Positions 50,426 through 61,050 of a stretch of 64,000 nt of DNA are shown piece after piece. The stretch is taken from NCBI GenBank assembly GCA_016284315.1, contig JAEEOO010000049.1, positions 1 to 64,000 of the forward strand, given 5' to 3'. The translations under genes and the position numbers were made by a program. Position 1 is the first letter of the stretch. Each line of letters begins with the position of its first letter. This DNA comes from Lachnospiraceae bacterium. Lineage in GTDB: Bacteria; Bacillota; Clostridia; Lachnospirales; Lachnospiraceae. The notes beneath the pieces are model-generated. The model made no database searches. It was given only the letters and a program-made list of their open reading frames with translations, and was not told where the DNA came from.

Positions 50426-51450
50426 ATGTCTACACCCTTTTCGCCTGCTACGGTCTTACCGACAACATATGCCTTCTGGCCTGCTGCCTTGATGGCTTCC
50501 ATAGTCTTGTCTACGTCTGCGGGATCAACTGCAAGAACCATTCCGAGACCCATGTTGTAAGTGTTGTACATCATATGGTCCTCAACCTGGCCCTTCTTCT
50601 GCATAAGCTTAAAAATGGCAGGAACTTCGTAGCTGTTCTTCTCAACCTGTGCGCGAACGCCTTCGGGAAGCATTCTGGGAATGTTCTCGTAGAACCCACC
50701 GCCGGTGATGTGGCTGCAGCCCTTAACCTTAACGCCTGCGTCCTTGATAGCTTTCATAGCCTTAACGTAGATGATGGTGGGAGCAAGAAGAGCTTCTCCG
50801 AGTGTGGTTCCAAGTTCGTCATAGTATGTATCAAGGCTTTCCTTGGTCATGTCAAAGATCTTTCTTACAAGTGAAAAGCCGTTTGAATGAACACCGCTTG
50901 ATGCGATTCCGATGAGGGTATCGCCGGGCTTAATGTTTTCGCCGGTGATAAGTTCCTTCTTATCAACAACGCCAACTGAGAATCCTGCTACATCATACTC
51001 ATCTTCGGGCATAAGTCCGGGATGCTCTGCAGTCTCACCGCCGATAAGTGCACAACCGGACTGCTTGCAGCCTTCTGCAACGCCCTTAACGATAGCTGCG
51101 ATCTTTTCGGGATAGTTCTTGCCGCATGCGATGTAATCAAGGAAGAATAAAGGTTCGCCGCCTGCACATGCAACGTCGTTTACGCACATTGCAACAGCGT
51201 CGATTCCGATGGTGTCATGCTTATCAAGCAAGAACGCAAGCTTGATCTTGGTTCCTACTCCATCTGTTCCGGAGAGAAGAATGGGCTCTTCCATATCCTT
51301 AAAAGCGTTTGCGGAAAATGCTCCGGAGAATCCTCCGATTCCGCCGAGTACCTCGGGACGATTGGTTCCCTTAACGTACTCCTTCATAAGTTCAACCGAC
51401 TTGTAGCCGGCCTCGATGTCAACACCTGACTGCTTGTAATCTAATGCCAT
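50419..51450 (-). CDS. purM: Phosphoribosylformylglycinamidine cyclo-ligase
   Basis: [16 protein letters not shown]...[15 protein letters not shown]. Confidence 0.97.
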   Translation of the reverse strand: MALDYKQSGVDIEAGYKSVELMKEYVKGTNRPEVLGGIGGFSGAFSANAFKDMEEPILLSGTDGVGTKIKLAFLLDKHDTIGIDAVAMCVNDVACAGGEPLFFLDYIACGKNYPEKIAAIVKGVAEGCKQSGCALIGGETAEHPGLMPEDEYDVAGFSVGVVDKKELITGENIKPGDTLIGIASSGVHSNGFSLVRKIFDMTKESLDTYYDELGTTLGEALLAPTIIYVKAMKAIKDAGVKVKGCSHITGGGFYENIPRMLPEGVRAQVEKNSYEVPAIFKLMQKKGQVEDHMMYNTYNMGLGMVLAVDPADVDKTMEAIKAAGQKAYVVGKTVAGEKGVDIC

Positions 51451-51464
51451 TACTTTTCTCCTCT

Positions 51465-51977
51465 TTATTTATTGAGATACTCTTTGTATCCGATTTCCTG
51501 TAACTTAGCGTCCTTGGCAACAACCTGGTCCTTCAGCTTTGCTGAATAAGCCTTAAGCTTGTTTAAAAGCTCTTCATCAGATGTTGCAAGGATCTTTGCA
51601 GCAAGAAGGCCTGCATTTGCGCCGCCGTTAATTGCAACGGTTGCAACGGGTATTCCCGAAGGCATCTGAACGATGGAATAAAGTGAATCCCTTCCTCCAA
51701 GTGATGTGGTGTGCATGGGAATTCCGATAACGGGCATGGGGAAGATTGCTGCGCACATACCGGGTAAATGCGCTGCCATTCCGGCTCCGGCTATTATCAC
51801 CTTGAATCCTTTGCTCTCTGCGCTCTTTGCATACTCAAAGAACACATCGGGCTCTCTGTGTGCGCTGATAATGGTCATCTCATAGGGAACACCAAGTTCC
51901 TCAAGGATGTCCGCCGCCTTTGCCATAACGGGCATATCTGAATCGCTGCCCATTACAATACCAACTTTTCCGCTCAT
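51465..51977 (-). CDS. purE: 5-(carboxyamino)imidazole ribonucleotide mutase
   Basis: [14 protein letters not shown]...[15 protein letters not shown]. Confidence 0.97.
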   Translation of the reverse strand: MSGKVGIVMGSDSDMPVMAKAADILEELGVPYEMTIISAHREPDVFFEYAKSAESKGFKVIIAGAGMAAHLPGMCAAIFPMPVIGIPMHTTSLGGRDSLYSIVQMPSGIPVATVAINGGANAGLLAAKILATSDEELLNKLKAYSAKLKDQVVAKDAKLQEIGYKEYLNK

Positions 51978-52042
51978 TTGTAATGCCTCCGTAATAAATA
52001 TATATTTAGAAAAAGTATCTTATGCTTAGGTTTTTACAGGAA

Positions 52043-54142
52043 TTAATCAAGTGCTTCGTTAAGCTTTTCGCTTCCGGGAACAACAAAGCGTCCCTCTTTG
52101 ATGATGTACTCTCTTGATCCGTCCTCGGCTACAGCCACGATATCACCAAGTTCATCATAAGGAATGGTGATGTCTGTGTGGCAGTTGAAGTATGCCTTTG
52201 CCGGATCTGTATGACGAAGTTCAGCAACCTCATTGGTGCGTGATACTATCTCTTTTTTATCCGGATTGTAAACTTTAATATCCTCTGAGTGTGAATAGCA
52301 GGTATCACCTACTGCGAAGTGAGGTCCGGTCTTCTCTGCAATGAGAATGGGAAGCTTAGCTTCAACGCCGTACTTTCTCGCAACGGTGTATGCTGTGGTG
52401 TTGGTTCCGATAGCAAACTCACCGATGGGTAATGTCTTGTGTCTGAAAAGGATATTTTCGGAAATATAATCGTTATTCTCTTTTTCTGTCTTGTAGTTTG
52501 AGCATGAAGACTTGTCGATCATACCGTCCTTGAAGTCGATCTCAAGGTTTCTAAACTCAAGTCCGTTAAGGAACACCTTGCTTACATGGAGCTTTCCTTC
52601 GGTTCCCTTAAGAACGGGCGAAGTAAATACCTCTCCAACAGGGATGTTTACGTCTGCTACGCAGTTCTCAAACTTGGTCTGCTTAGCGGGATCCTCCAGC
52701 TTCCATACATGAACGCGAAGATTTGTCTTGTTCTCGCCGCGTCCTGTAACCTCAACATACTCAGCCTTATCAAGCACATCGATGATCTTCTGCTGAATTC
52801 CCTGATAGAGCTTGTAATCAAGGGTATTGACCTTGATGATCTCCTCAAAGAATTTAGCGTATCCTTCAAGGCTCTTGTCAGGCAGGCACTCTCTGATCTC
52901 GGGAACGGGGAAAGCGATGATGGTAAAGCTTCTCTCTTCCTCGATGATGTACTTTCTCTGGGTCTGGCCAAGCTTTGTGATGTACTCGACATAGAGCTTA
53001 TTCTGCTCGTCAGACATGTGGATCGCATCCTTCTTGATGATGGGATCGAAGTCCTTCTCACCGAAACTCTCAACAACTGCGGGGCCCGCATAGCCCTTAG
53101 CCTCTGCCTTGAACTTCTCGAATGCGGTCTGAGTAGCCTCAAGATCGCGGTTGATGAAGTTACGATCAAAGTAAAGCGCTCTGTCATCCTTGTGATCGTA
53201 GTAGAACTGTCTGTTCACTTCGCCTCCGAAAAGTCTTGCTCTTCTGATGAGGGGCTTAAGATTAAGCTTTTCAAGATTCTTGATAGCCTTAGCGATCATT
53301 CTCTCAAATCCGATGGGATAGAGAACCTCTGCGCCGGACTTGATGGAAAGATCCTTTCCGGTCATCTCAAAGCCGATACGGTAACCTTCGGTGAAGGTGT
53401 TCGCCATGGTATCAATGGTCTCTTCAGGAAGGCTTGCGATGAACTTCGCAGTCTCGATCTCATTCTCACTGATGTAGAAACCGTATTTGTAAAGATATCT
53501 TACGTCTGAATAATCCTTGATACTCTCGATGATACCAACATATCTGTTAGCCTCGGGGCTAACCATAGCCTTAACACGCTTCTCGTTTGAAACATCGGCA
53601 TAATCGCTGAAGTACCAGTAAAGAGCATCCTTAACTTCAGAAGCCTCGGGAAGCCTATAAGCCTCGCCTTCTTCCGCATCATCCCTGGTGCTCATGAAGA
53701 TTCCGTATACTTCAAGGAAAAGTTCCGCTCTGATAACAAGCTCTTCCTGATCCTCTTCAAATGCAAAGCCAACGCATCTTCTAAGTTCAAAATATAATGC
53801 ACAAAGGAGCTTTCCGAGTTCCTCGCCAAGCTTTTTAACAGCAACCTCGGGATTTCCGAAGCACTTATCGTAATTAGCCTCGGTAATGTCCTCGTAAATC
53901 TTTGCGTTGTGCTCAGCAAGCTGCTCTAAAGTAGACTTTTCAAGTCCGCCCTGGGAAATAGCCTCCCATGTATCGCCGATCATAAGAAGGAAATCAGCGC
54001 ACTTCTCAAAATATTCTGCAAAGCTCTCGGGAAGAGGAGTCTTCTTATCTCTGAGCTCTGCTTTGATCTCCATTAATCTGGTGGTGGCAAGAAGCCATCT
54101 CTCAAAAATCACATCGTCATCTTTAATTTCTTCGTTCTTCAT
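52043..54142 (-). CDS. M29-like aminopeptidase
   Basis: C-terminal GEFAIGTNTTAYTVARKYGVEAKLPILIAEKTGPHFAVGDTCYSHSED. Confidence 0.8.
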   Translation of the reverse strand: MKNEEIKDDDVIFERWLLATTRLMEIKAELRDKKTPLPESFAEYFEKCADFLLMIGDTWEAISQGGLEKSTLEQLAEHNAKIYEDITEANYDKCFGNPEVAVKKLGEELGKLLCALYFELRRCVGFAFEEDQEELVIRAELFLEVYGIFMSTRDDAEEGEAYRLPEASEVKDALYWYFSDYADVSNEKRVKAMVSPEANRYVGIIESIKDYSDVRYLYKYGFYISENEIETAKFIASLPEETIDTMANTFTEGYRIGFEMTGKDLSIKSGAEVLYPIGFERMIAKAIKNLEKLNLKPLIRRARLFGGEVNRQFYYDHKDDRALYFDRNFINRDLEATQTAFEKFKAEAKGYAGPAVVESFGEKDFDPIIKKDAIHMSDEQNKLYVEYITKLGQTQRKYIIEEERSFTIIAFPVPEIRECLPDKSLEGYAKFFEEIIKVNTLDYKLYQGIQQKIIDVLDKAEYVEVTGRGENKTNLRVHVWKLEDPAKQTKFENCVADVNIPVGEVFTSPVLKGTEGKLHVSKVFLNGLEFRNLEIDFKDGMIDKSSCSNYKTEKENNDYISENILFRHKTLPIGEFAIGTNTTAYTVARKYGVEAKLPILIAEKTGPHFAVGDTCYSHSEDIKVYNPDKKEIVSRTNEVAELRHTDPAKAYFNCHTDITIPYDELGDIVAVAEDGSREYIIKEGRFVVPGSEKLNEALD

Positions 54143-54198
54143 AAAAACCTCGTAAATCTAAATCTGTTCCTAACCGTTCTATCCTGCGCTGTCCAAGA

Positions 54199-54510
54199 TC
54201 AATCGGGAATCCACAAAATAAAACCCGCCGCTACAATGGCAAGCACGTTAAGTACCAGCCCGATCGTCGGGAAAAGACGGAACGTATCTTTTAACTTGAA
54301 ACTGTAGAGGGCAAGAACTGCCCCAACAATAGAATAAATCAGAGTAAGAAAACCCGCGGCGCCGAACCTGAAGGGCACGTCGCCAACCAAAACAAAGCTT
54401 CTTACAATAGCGAAAACATAGGAACCTATGCTCACTGCCCCAAGGACAGTGGACATGATCCCAAGAAGCGGGTGCTTTTTATTTGTAAAAATATAACTAC
54501 GCTTTTTCAA
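54199..54510 (-). CDS. Small membrane protein
   Basis: 103 aa, three hydrophobic segments. Confidence 0.75.
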   Translation of the reverse strand: MKKRSYIFTNKKHPLLGIMSTVLGAVSIGSYVFAIVRSFVLVGDVPFRFGAAGFLTLIYSIVGAVLALYSFKLKDTFRLFPTIGLVLNVLAIVAAGFILWIPD

Positions 54511-54522
54511 AAAACTTCACCC

Positions 54523-54699
54523 TTAGAAAAGAAGGTTATCTTTTTTGGCAAGAAGTCTTGCCCCGGAAATGATAGCCAGCACGCCTGCTGCCACGCCAAG
54601 CACGATCATAACCGCGCCTACTGCAATATTGCCGCTGCCTACATTGTTCATTGTCTTGTAGATGTCTTCCTTCATATCGGATCCTCCTGTGCCGGCCAT
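54523..54699 (-). CDS. Small single-TM protein
   Basis: AAAGGAG before MAGTGGSD; second candidate start MKEDIYK also has GGAGG. Confidence 0.65.
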   Translation of the reverse strand: MAGTGGSDMKEDIYKTMNNVGSGNIAVGAVMIVLGVAAGVLAIISGARLLAKKDNLLF

Positions 54700-54712
54700 A
54701 TCCTTATCTCCT

Positions 54713-55390
54713 TTACACTCCGTACTGTTTGTAATACTCATCGATCGCAGCCTTTAAGCTGTCATCGATAACAATTTCGCCCTTACAAGGCTTATTATAC
54801 AATGCTTCCACAACATCCGCCATAGAAACAATTGCGTGTGCGGGGAAGCCGTAGGTTTCTGTTATCTCTTCAAGGGCACTCTTTACGCCGCCAAGTCCCT
54901 TTTCCATGCGGTTAAGGGAAACCATAAGTCCAACGATCTCAACGTTTGCAGCTCCTCTAACCTTGGGAACGGTCTCTTCCATGGACTTTCCGGAAGTGGT
55001 AACGTCCTCGATCATAACGACTCTGTCGCCGTCCTTTAAACTGCTTCCGAGGAATGAGCCCTTGTCTGCGCCGTGATCCTTCTCCTCTTTTCTGTCAGAG
55101 CAATATCTGATCTCTTTTCCGTAAAGTTCTGAGAAAGCTACTGCAGTAACAACGCTGATGGGGATTCCCTTGTAAGCGGGTCCGAAAAGAACGTCGAAAT
55201 CATCTCCGTAAACATCGTGGATAGCCTTTGCGTAGTACTCGCCGAGACGCTTAAGCTGGCTTCCTGTTACATATGCTCCCGCATTCATAAAGAAAGGGGA
55301 TTTTCTTCCGCTTTTTAATGTAAAGTCACCGAATTTAAGGACTTTGCTCTCTACCATAAATTCGATAAATTCCTGTTTGTACTGTTCCAT
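54713..55390 (-). CDS. pyrE: Orotate phosphoribosyltransferase
   Basis: VVMIEDVTTSGKSMEE PRPP-binding motif. Confidence 0.95.
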   Translation of the reverse strand: MEQYKQEFIEFMVESKVLKFGDFTLKSGRKSPFFMNAGAYVTGSQLKRLGEYYAKAIHDVYGDDFDVLFGPAYKGIPISVVTAVAFSELYGKEIRYCSDRKEEKDHGADKGSFLGSSLKDGDRVVMIEDVTTSGKSMEETVPKVRGAANVEIVGLMVSLNRMEKGLGGVKSALEEITETYGFPAHAIVSMADVVEALYNKPCKGEIVIDDSLKAAIDEYYKQYGV

Positions 55391-55444
55391 TTAAACTTCC
55401 TCCCAAAGACTTAAGTTCAAGTAATAGCTGCTGTATCAAACTCG

Positions 55445-56134
55445 TCAGATCACTCTGACTCCGTAATATCCCAAAATGATGATAGCCATGATAAGAATAT
55501 GGATCAAAATGAAGCAGACTCCAACGCCGATCTGAATTCCTACCTGTGTCTTCCATGTGGGCTTTTCGTTTAAGATTCCGATGTGGTAAAGCACATAGCA
55601 GAAGAAAGAATAAACGATCACAAGGATGATCATCCATACAAGGATCTTCACCACATGCTCGGGGATATTGGGGAACAGGAGCAGTGCAAAGAAAGTCATG
55701 TCCACGCCGCCTGTTGAGAATTTACCAAACCACTTTGCGGCCTGGACGAAATTCTTTTTCTTGATGATATAAAGCCCCATAAGACCCTGATAGAGCTCCT
55801 TGATGATAAAGATTCCAAGGAAAACCCACATTAGGGGGGACCCGATTTTTTCAGTAATCCTGATGCCGAGAGTAATGGCGAGAACGCCCTGCGTCAGCTT
55901 GTCGGCTATTGGATCGAGCATCTTTCCCCAATCGGTCACCATATTGAATTTGCGGGCAACTTTTCCGTCGAAAAGATCGGAAAGAATGGAAAGAAGAAGA
56001 GCCACAAGAGCGATGATATAATTCCTGTCGCCAATGGTCTCAACTTTCAAATAGAAGATCATGAATACGGGCAGCATCAGAATCCTGAAATAGCCCATAA
56101 GGTTTGGAATGTTAAAATAGTCTCGTTTTCTCAT
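55445..56134 (-). CDS. CDP-alcohol phosphatidyltransferase
   Basis: LSDLFDGKVARKFNMVTDWGKMLDPIADK (DGxxAR...GxxxDxxxD). Confidence 0.92.
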   Translation of the reverse strand: MRKRDYFNIPNLMGYFRILMLPVFMIFYLKVETIGDRNYIIALVALLLSILSDLFDGKVARKFNMVTDWGKMLDPIADKLTQGVLAITLGIRITEKIGSPLMWVFLGIFIIKELYQGLMGLYIIKKKNFVQAAKWFGKFSTGGVDMTFFALLLFPNIPEHVVKILVWMIILVIVYSFFCYVLYHIGILNEKPTWKTQVGIQIGVGVCFILIHILIMAIIILGYYGVRVI

Positions 56135-56151
56135 ATTGTCCCTTATTAAAA

Positions 56152-56178
56152 AGCAGGTGGAGTTTCTCTCCGCCTGCT
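56152..56178 (-). terminator. Terminator of the clostripain-like gene
   Basis: AGCAGGCGGAG...CTCCACCTGCT followed by TTTTT. Confidence 0.8.
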
Positions 56179-56230
56179 ATATTTTAAAGCATAACTATCT
56201 TTTTTTCAAGGTACAACTGTTCAGGTCGAA

Positions 56231-57898
56231 CTACCAGCCATAATCGTCATCATAGTAATAACTGAAGTAATCATAGTCATCATCGTAATAATCGTAATCG
56301 TAGCAACTGTAGTCGTCACAGCCAAAGTCTCCCCAGATGTCCCAGTCGTCCCAGTAATCATCGCAGGAATCACCGCCGTAGAGCCAGCTGTCCCAGTCAT
56401 AATCATCGTCATAGCTGTCCCAGCCGTCCCAGTCGTCTTCCCAGTCGCTGTAATCGTAATAGGATCCAAGACCTGCCGCACTGACAAACTTTTCAAGCCA
56501 TGCAATATATTCTGCATCAAAGCTGCAATTGGTAAAGATCCTCTTTAGATCCGCATAAAACACTGCGTCACCATAGGGAAGGGTAACGGAAATACCCGTA
56601 AGGTCCTTGTCCCCTTCGCTTGCCGCCATATAAACTATGGCGTTGTCAAGAGCTGCCCTTAATGCGCTTGATTCTGCCGTGTCGATATTTGATGCAACCG
56701 CCATGATATCGGTAACATAGTACTCCGACATCTCCGGCTCTCCCTCTTCGGAATAGTAATCAGAAAAGCTGAAGTCATCCCAGGAATCGGAAAACCTGGG
56801 CTTTATCAGAGGATGGATGCGGCCGTTATCTTCTCTCTGAACAGGGCGGCTGTAGTTGCTGTTTAAAAGAGTGCTTTCATTGGCGTAAGCAAAATCAGTC
56901 CAGGTCTGCCAAAGAACCCTAAGCATAGCCTGGTCTATAACGGCAAGGATCGAGTCATCTCCGGCATAGCTGTCCTCCACATTTGCCTGAACCATCGCGT
57001 CCACTATCTCTTTTCCAAGCTGAGGTGTTGAAATTGAAGTATTCTCATAAAGCGCGCTGAGCCAAGGGGTATAATTCCAGCCAAGCCCTGATTCAAAGTC
57101 CTCGGAAAGAACAGCGTAATCGCAATAATCGTAAAGAGCTGCGCAGACTTCAAGGCAGGACATGATACAGCAGTCCATACCGATAAAGTCAAAATACACT
57201 CCGCCTCTTGAAAGAGCGGTCTGCATCTCGTCTATTGTAAGAGACGCGTACTCATCTTCGTTCCATTCATCGGAACCAAAACCGTAAACAGGTCCGCCTC
57301 CGTGGTCCCAGAAAAGAAGGATGTATCTGTCTGCGGGATAATTGGCGGCTCCCCAGGCAATAAAATCCGAAAGCGCGTTGGGATCTGTACAGTCAAGTTG
57401 TCCCATATCGTCTTTAACAAGATTAACTCCGCTTCCGTCAACGGAATATATCTGGCTCTTTCTCGAAGAAATACCGTAATTGGTCCATTTCTTGGTTCCC
57501 ATGGTCTGAACAAGGACGTTTACTTTATCGGAACTGCCCGCCTTAACCATCTCGGAAAGGTCTGTCGAAGCTTCACCCGATTCGCTTTCAAGATCGGAAC
57601 CGTTCATGTAGATAAGGACAGTTACTGTATCCTCTCCGTTTCCTTTAAGCTTAACCTTTGGTTCTCTTACTGCGCCGTTTTCCAAAAGACCGGCCGCAAC
57701 CGCTGTCTGGGCAGCCATGGTGCCTGATGAATAAATGTTTCCTGTGCCGTTTCCGGTTCCTGATGTCGATGTACTTTCCGTTTCCTCATCCTCAAGAAGG
57801 TAATCAAGGAATGATATCGGTGCACAACCGGTATTCACAACAAGACAAAAGGCCGTAATAAGCGACACGATCGCTTTTGAAATTATTCTTTTTCTCAT
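56231..57898 (-). CDS. Clostripain-family (C11) lipoprotein with D/Y/W-rich tail
   Basis: YILLFWDHGGGPVYGFG; FDFIGMDCCIMSCLEVC; signal peptide with Cys. Confidence 0.9.
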   Translation of the reverse strand: MRKRIISKAIVSLITAFCLVVNTGCAPISFLDYLLEDEETESTSTSGTGNGTGNIYSSGTMAAQTAVAAGLLENGAVREPKVKLKGNGEDTVTVLIYMNGSDLESESGEASTDLSEMVKAGSSDKVNVLVQTMGTKKWTNYGISSRKSQIYSVDGSGVNLVKDDMGQLDCTDPNALSDFIAWGAANYPADRYILLFWDHGGGPVYGFGSDEWNEDEYASLTIDEMQTALSRGGVYFDFIGMDCCIMSCLEVCAALYDYCDYAVLSEDFESGLGWNYTPWLSALYENTSISTPQLGKEIVDAMVQANVEDSYAGDDSILAVIDQAMLRVLWQTWTDFAYANESTLLNSNYSRPVQREDNGRIHPLIKPRFSDSWDDFSFSDYYSEEGEPEMSEYYVTDIMAVASNIDTAESSALRAALDNAIVYMAASEGDKDLTGISVTLPYGDAVFYADLKRIFTNCSFDAEYIAWLEKFVSAAGLGSYYDYSDWEDDWDGWDSYDDDYDWDSWLYGGDSCDDYWDDWDIWGDFGCDDYSCYDYDYYDDDYDYFSYYYDDDYGW

Positions 57899-58000
57899 AT
57901 GCTTTCTCTCTTTTAGATCTTCTAAAGTTATAATTCTCTCTCTTTAAGAAATCCGAAAGATATTATATAATAGACTCACTAATTTTTTAAGAGGTAAACC

Positions 58001-59158
58001 ATGAATAAATCAGAATTAAGTGAATTAAAGAAGCTTTATACTCAGAAAAAATGCTCTGTTCAGCGTATCGCAGGATGCTTCGTTGACGGAGACAAGAATA
58101 AAAAGAGCACCTTTAACCGCTCATTCCTCGGAATTCCCGAAGAAGAAATGTTTAAGTACTTTGAGATCTTCAGAAAGCCCCTTTCCGGTAACCCCGGCAA
58201 GACCTGTATCGACCTTACTTTTCCTCTTGAAGAGACAACCGAAGACAGCCCTCAGGGATTTCTTTTAAAGCTTAGGAGCAGTGAACTTAAGGACGAGGCC
58301 CTTCTTGATGAATATTACAACAAGATCATCTCTTCTTTTGAGTTCGTTGGAAGCTATCTCATCATGGTAGTTCATGACGTTTACGACGTTCCGGGAAAGA
58401 CCACCGACGGACTTGAAGTTGAGGACGCATCTACCGAGATCTACGATTACATTTACACCGTGCTTTGCCCCGTGACTCTTTCAGAGCCAGGCCTTGCATG
58501 GGATGAGGAAACCGGTTCATTCCACAACCGTGTACGTGACTGGGTTGTTGAGCTTCCCATCAAAGCATTCCTTTATCCTTCATTTAACGACCGCTCCGGA
58601 GATATCAGCAGCCTGACCTATTATTCAAAGGACAGCGAGAATCTGGGTGAAGAAATGCTCGACCTTCTCTTTGGTGTCAGCACTCCCCTTTCAGCAGGCG
58701 GTCAGAAAGAAACCTTCCAGGCTCTTGTTGAGGAAACCCTTGGAGAGACCTGCGAATTCGAAGCGATCAAGAATATTCACGAAAAGATGGCAGAACTTAT
58801 CGAAGAGCACAAGGAAGAGCTTGAGCCCCTTGTTCTTGACAAAACCGAGGTTAAGAACCTTTTCGCCAACAGCGGTGTTAAGAATGAGAAGATGGTGGAA
58901 TTTGATGAGCACTATGAAAAAGCTGCAGGAACCGATACTCCCATCTACATGAGCAATGTTTTCAACACCCGCTCATTTGATGTAAAGACTCCCGATGTAA
59001 CCATCAAGGTTAAGCCCGACCGCACAGACCTTATCGGTGAAAGAACAGTGGATGACAGGCCCTGCCTCGTTATCGAACTCAACGGTGATGTTGAGGTTAA
59101 CGGAATCGCAGTAAGATCCGGCGCCGCTCCTGCCGAAAGCTCAGACGTAGAGTTCTGA
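58001..59158 (+). CDS. DUF4317-type protein
   Basis: MNKSELSELKKLYTQKKCSVQRIAGCFVDGDKNK. Confidence 0.85.
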   Translation: MNKSELSELKKLYTQKKCSVQRIAGCFVDGDKNKKSTFNRSFLGIPEEEMFKYFEIFRKPLSGNPGKTCIDLTFPLEETTEDSPQGFLLKLRSSELKDEALLDEYYNKIISSFEFVGSYLIMVVHDVYDVPGKTTDGLEVEDASTEIYDYIYTVLCPVTLSEPGLAWDEETGSFHNRVRDWVVELPIKAFLYPSFNDRSGDISSLTYYSKDSENLGEEMLDLLFGVSTPLSAGGQKETFQALVEETLGETCEFEAIKNIHEKMAELIEEHKEELEPLVLDKTEVKNLFANSGVKNEKMVEFDEHYEKAAGTDTPIYMSNVFNTRSFDVKTPDVTIKVKPDRTDLIGERTVDDRPCLVIELNGDVEVNGIAVRSGAAPAESSDVEF

Positions 59159-59209
59159 TCTTCGTTCCAAGAACCTATGGTCTAAGTACAATAAAATAAT
59201 GCAAACTAA

Positions 59210-59238
59210 AAGGGATTGTTTTAAAAGAACAATCCCTT
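59210..59238. terminator. Bidirectional terminator between convergent genes
   Basis: AAAAGGGATTGTT...AACAATCCCTT. Confidence 0.75.
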
Positions 59239-59853
59239 AATTAATATCTCTATTCCTATTCCTATAAGGACTCCGCCGCCAACGATGCAGGCATATTTTC
59301 CAAGTCCTTTTCCAACAAATTTTCCAAGCTTTAATCCAAGGATGCAAAGAATAAATGTTACCACCGCAATGATGATGGATGATACCAAAGCTGTAGTCAC
59401 ATGATAATCCGCAACGGTAAGTCCTACGGAAAGGGCATCGATGGAAGTAGCGATTCCCTGCACCACCAAAAGTCCGAATCCAAGAACAGGCTTCTCTTCC
59501 TCCTCCACGGGAGTAATGCCCTTGGCTTTGAGAGCCTTTTCCTTCTTGATATCCGCCAGGGTCTCGATTATCATCTTTCCGCCGATGAAAAGTAGAAGTA
59601 TGAATCCCACCCAGGGAATGGCTCTTCTTAAGCCTCCGAAAATGGCGATTATGGTATGGACCATTACCCAACCGATCATAGGCATTGCAAACTGGAAGAA
59701 TGCATAACACCCGGCAACGATACTCATCTTGCCGGGTTTCATATTGGGTTCGCTTAAGCCGTTCGCAACGGAAACGGAAAAGGCGTCCATGGCCAGTCCC
59801 ACACCAAAGAGAAGGCTGTTTATTATAAGCATTATTGTAATTTCGTTAGTCAT
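59221..59853 (-). CDS. MntP-type manganese efflux pump
   Basis: GLAMDAFSVSVANGL; TSIDALSVGLT. Confidence 0.92.
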   Translation of the reverse strand: MTNEITIMLIINSLLFGVGLAMDAFSVSVANGLSEPNMKPGKMSIVAGCYAFFQFAMPMIGWVMVHTIIAIFGGLRRAIPWVGFILLLFIGGKMIIETLADIKKEKALKAKGITPVEEEEKPVLGFGLLVVQGIATSIDALSVGLTVADYHVTTALVSSIIIAVVTFILCILGLKLGKFVGKGLGKYACIVGGGVLIGIGIEILIKGLFF

Positions 59854-59857
59854 TATA

Positions 59858-61030
59858 TTACCACAAAGGCTCCAGTCCGATATTCATGTCAACGTTGCCC
59901 TGAATGCCGTCAACTTTACCGGAATCCTTGTACTGCCAGATATCGTATTTGTAAGGGAAGTAAAGGGATGAAGAATACCATGCATACCACTTGGGTATCT
60001 CTTCAAGACGCTCATTCTCCACATAGAGAGCTCCCATTTCTGTATTAAAATAGATCATGGGCTTGTAGCCCGCATCTGAAACAGTCTTGCAGAAAGCAAG
60101 GATCACGTCAGTTCTCTCAGTGGGAGTAAGGGCATCCATTCTGGGATTCTTGCCCGCAACTCTCTCAACGTCGATGACGATGGGAACACCTTTATCATAG
60201 CCTTCAAGCTTTTCGATGGCAGACTCTGCTTCCTCGATAGCTTCAGCCTCGGTTATCGCCTGGCTGAATACATAGAGTCCGTACTTAAGTCCTGCTGCAG
60301 AAGCTCCCGCAAGGTTCTTCTCGACCATGGAGTCCTCCACAAGTCTTCCTGTTCCGTATCCTCTGTAATGAGAACGGATAATAACAAACTCTACGCCGTC
60401 GTTCTTAACCTTGGTCCAATTAACATTGCCCTGATACTCGGAAATATCAATACCCTTGTGGGAGATAACATTTCCCTCTTCGTCGGTGTACTGGAGCTCG
60501 CCGTTTTCAAGTTCCTTGATCCTGTCCTGAACAAGTTCACTCATCTTAAGGGATCTGTTGATCTCAAGGAAATGATAAGCGCTGTTGCTGACAACAACAA
60601 TGTTGTTGGGATAGAGGAGCCTAAAGGTCTCGATTGAGGAATTGCTGGAAAGAAGGGTCTTCTTAATGAAATCAAGAAGGTCGTTACGTCCAACCGCATA
60701 GCCCTGAGCCTTTGCCTGTACGGCAGCAGCCTCGATCTCATCTTCCTTAAGAGCCTGGGCATCTTCCTTAACCTCAGTGATCATTTCGTTCATTTGGGTC
60801 TCTGTATAAACAGGAAACTCACCGTTGGCATCTTCTTTGACAACGGCGTATTTTCCTGAAAAGTATGCCATGGCAATAAGGCCGGCGATAAGCAGGAACA
60901 CAACAACAATGCTGATCAAAAATGCCAGCGCGGCAGTTGTTCCTTTTCCGCCCCTTCTCTTATTTCCTCTTTTAGGCTCCCTTTCGGTTTCCTCTAAATC
61001 TTCTTCCAAATCGTAATCCTGAATGTCCAT
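59858..61030 (-). CDS. Membrane-anchored GH25 lysozyme-like protein
   Basis: GIDISEYQGNVNWTKVKNDGVEFVIIRSHYRGYGTG; N-terminal TM. Confidence 0.9.
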   Translation of the reverse strand: MDIQDYDLEEDLEETEREPKRGNKRRGGKGTTAALAFLISIVVVFLLIAGLIAMAYFSGKYAVVKEDANGEFPVYTETQMNEMITEVKEDAQALKEDEIEAAAVQAKAQGYAVGRNDLLDFIKKTLLSSNSSIETFRLLYPNNIVVVSNSAYHFLEINRSLKMSELVQDRIKELENGELQYTDEEGNVISHKGIDISEYQGNVNWTKVKNDGVEFVIIRSHYRGYGTGRLVEDSMVEKNLAGASAAGLKYGLYVFSQAITEAEAIEEAESAIEKLEGYDKGVPIVIDVERVAGKNPRMDALTPTERTDVILAFCKTVSDAGYKPMIYFNTEMGALYVENERLEEIPKWYAWYSSSLYFPYKYDIWQYKDSGKVDGIQGNVDMNIGLEPLW

Positions 61031-61050
61031 TTATACTCCGATGATCCGCA

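Noticed and set aside
51978-52042. Purine riboswitch ahead of purE
   Set aside because: The gap is about 65 bp, too short, and no purine aptamer motif is visible.
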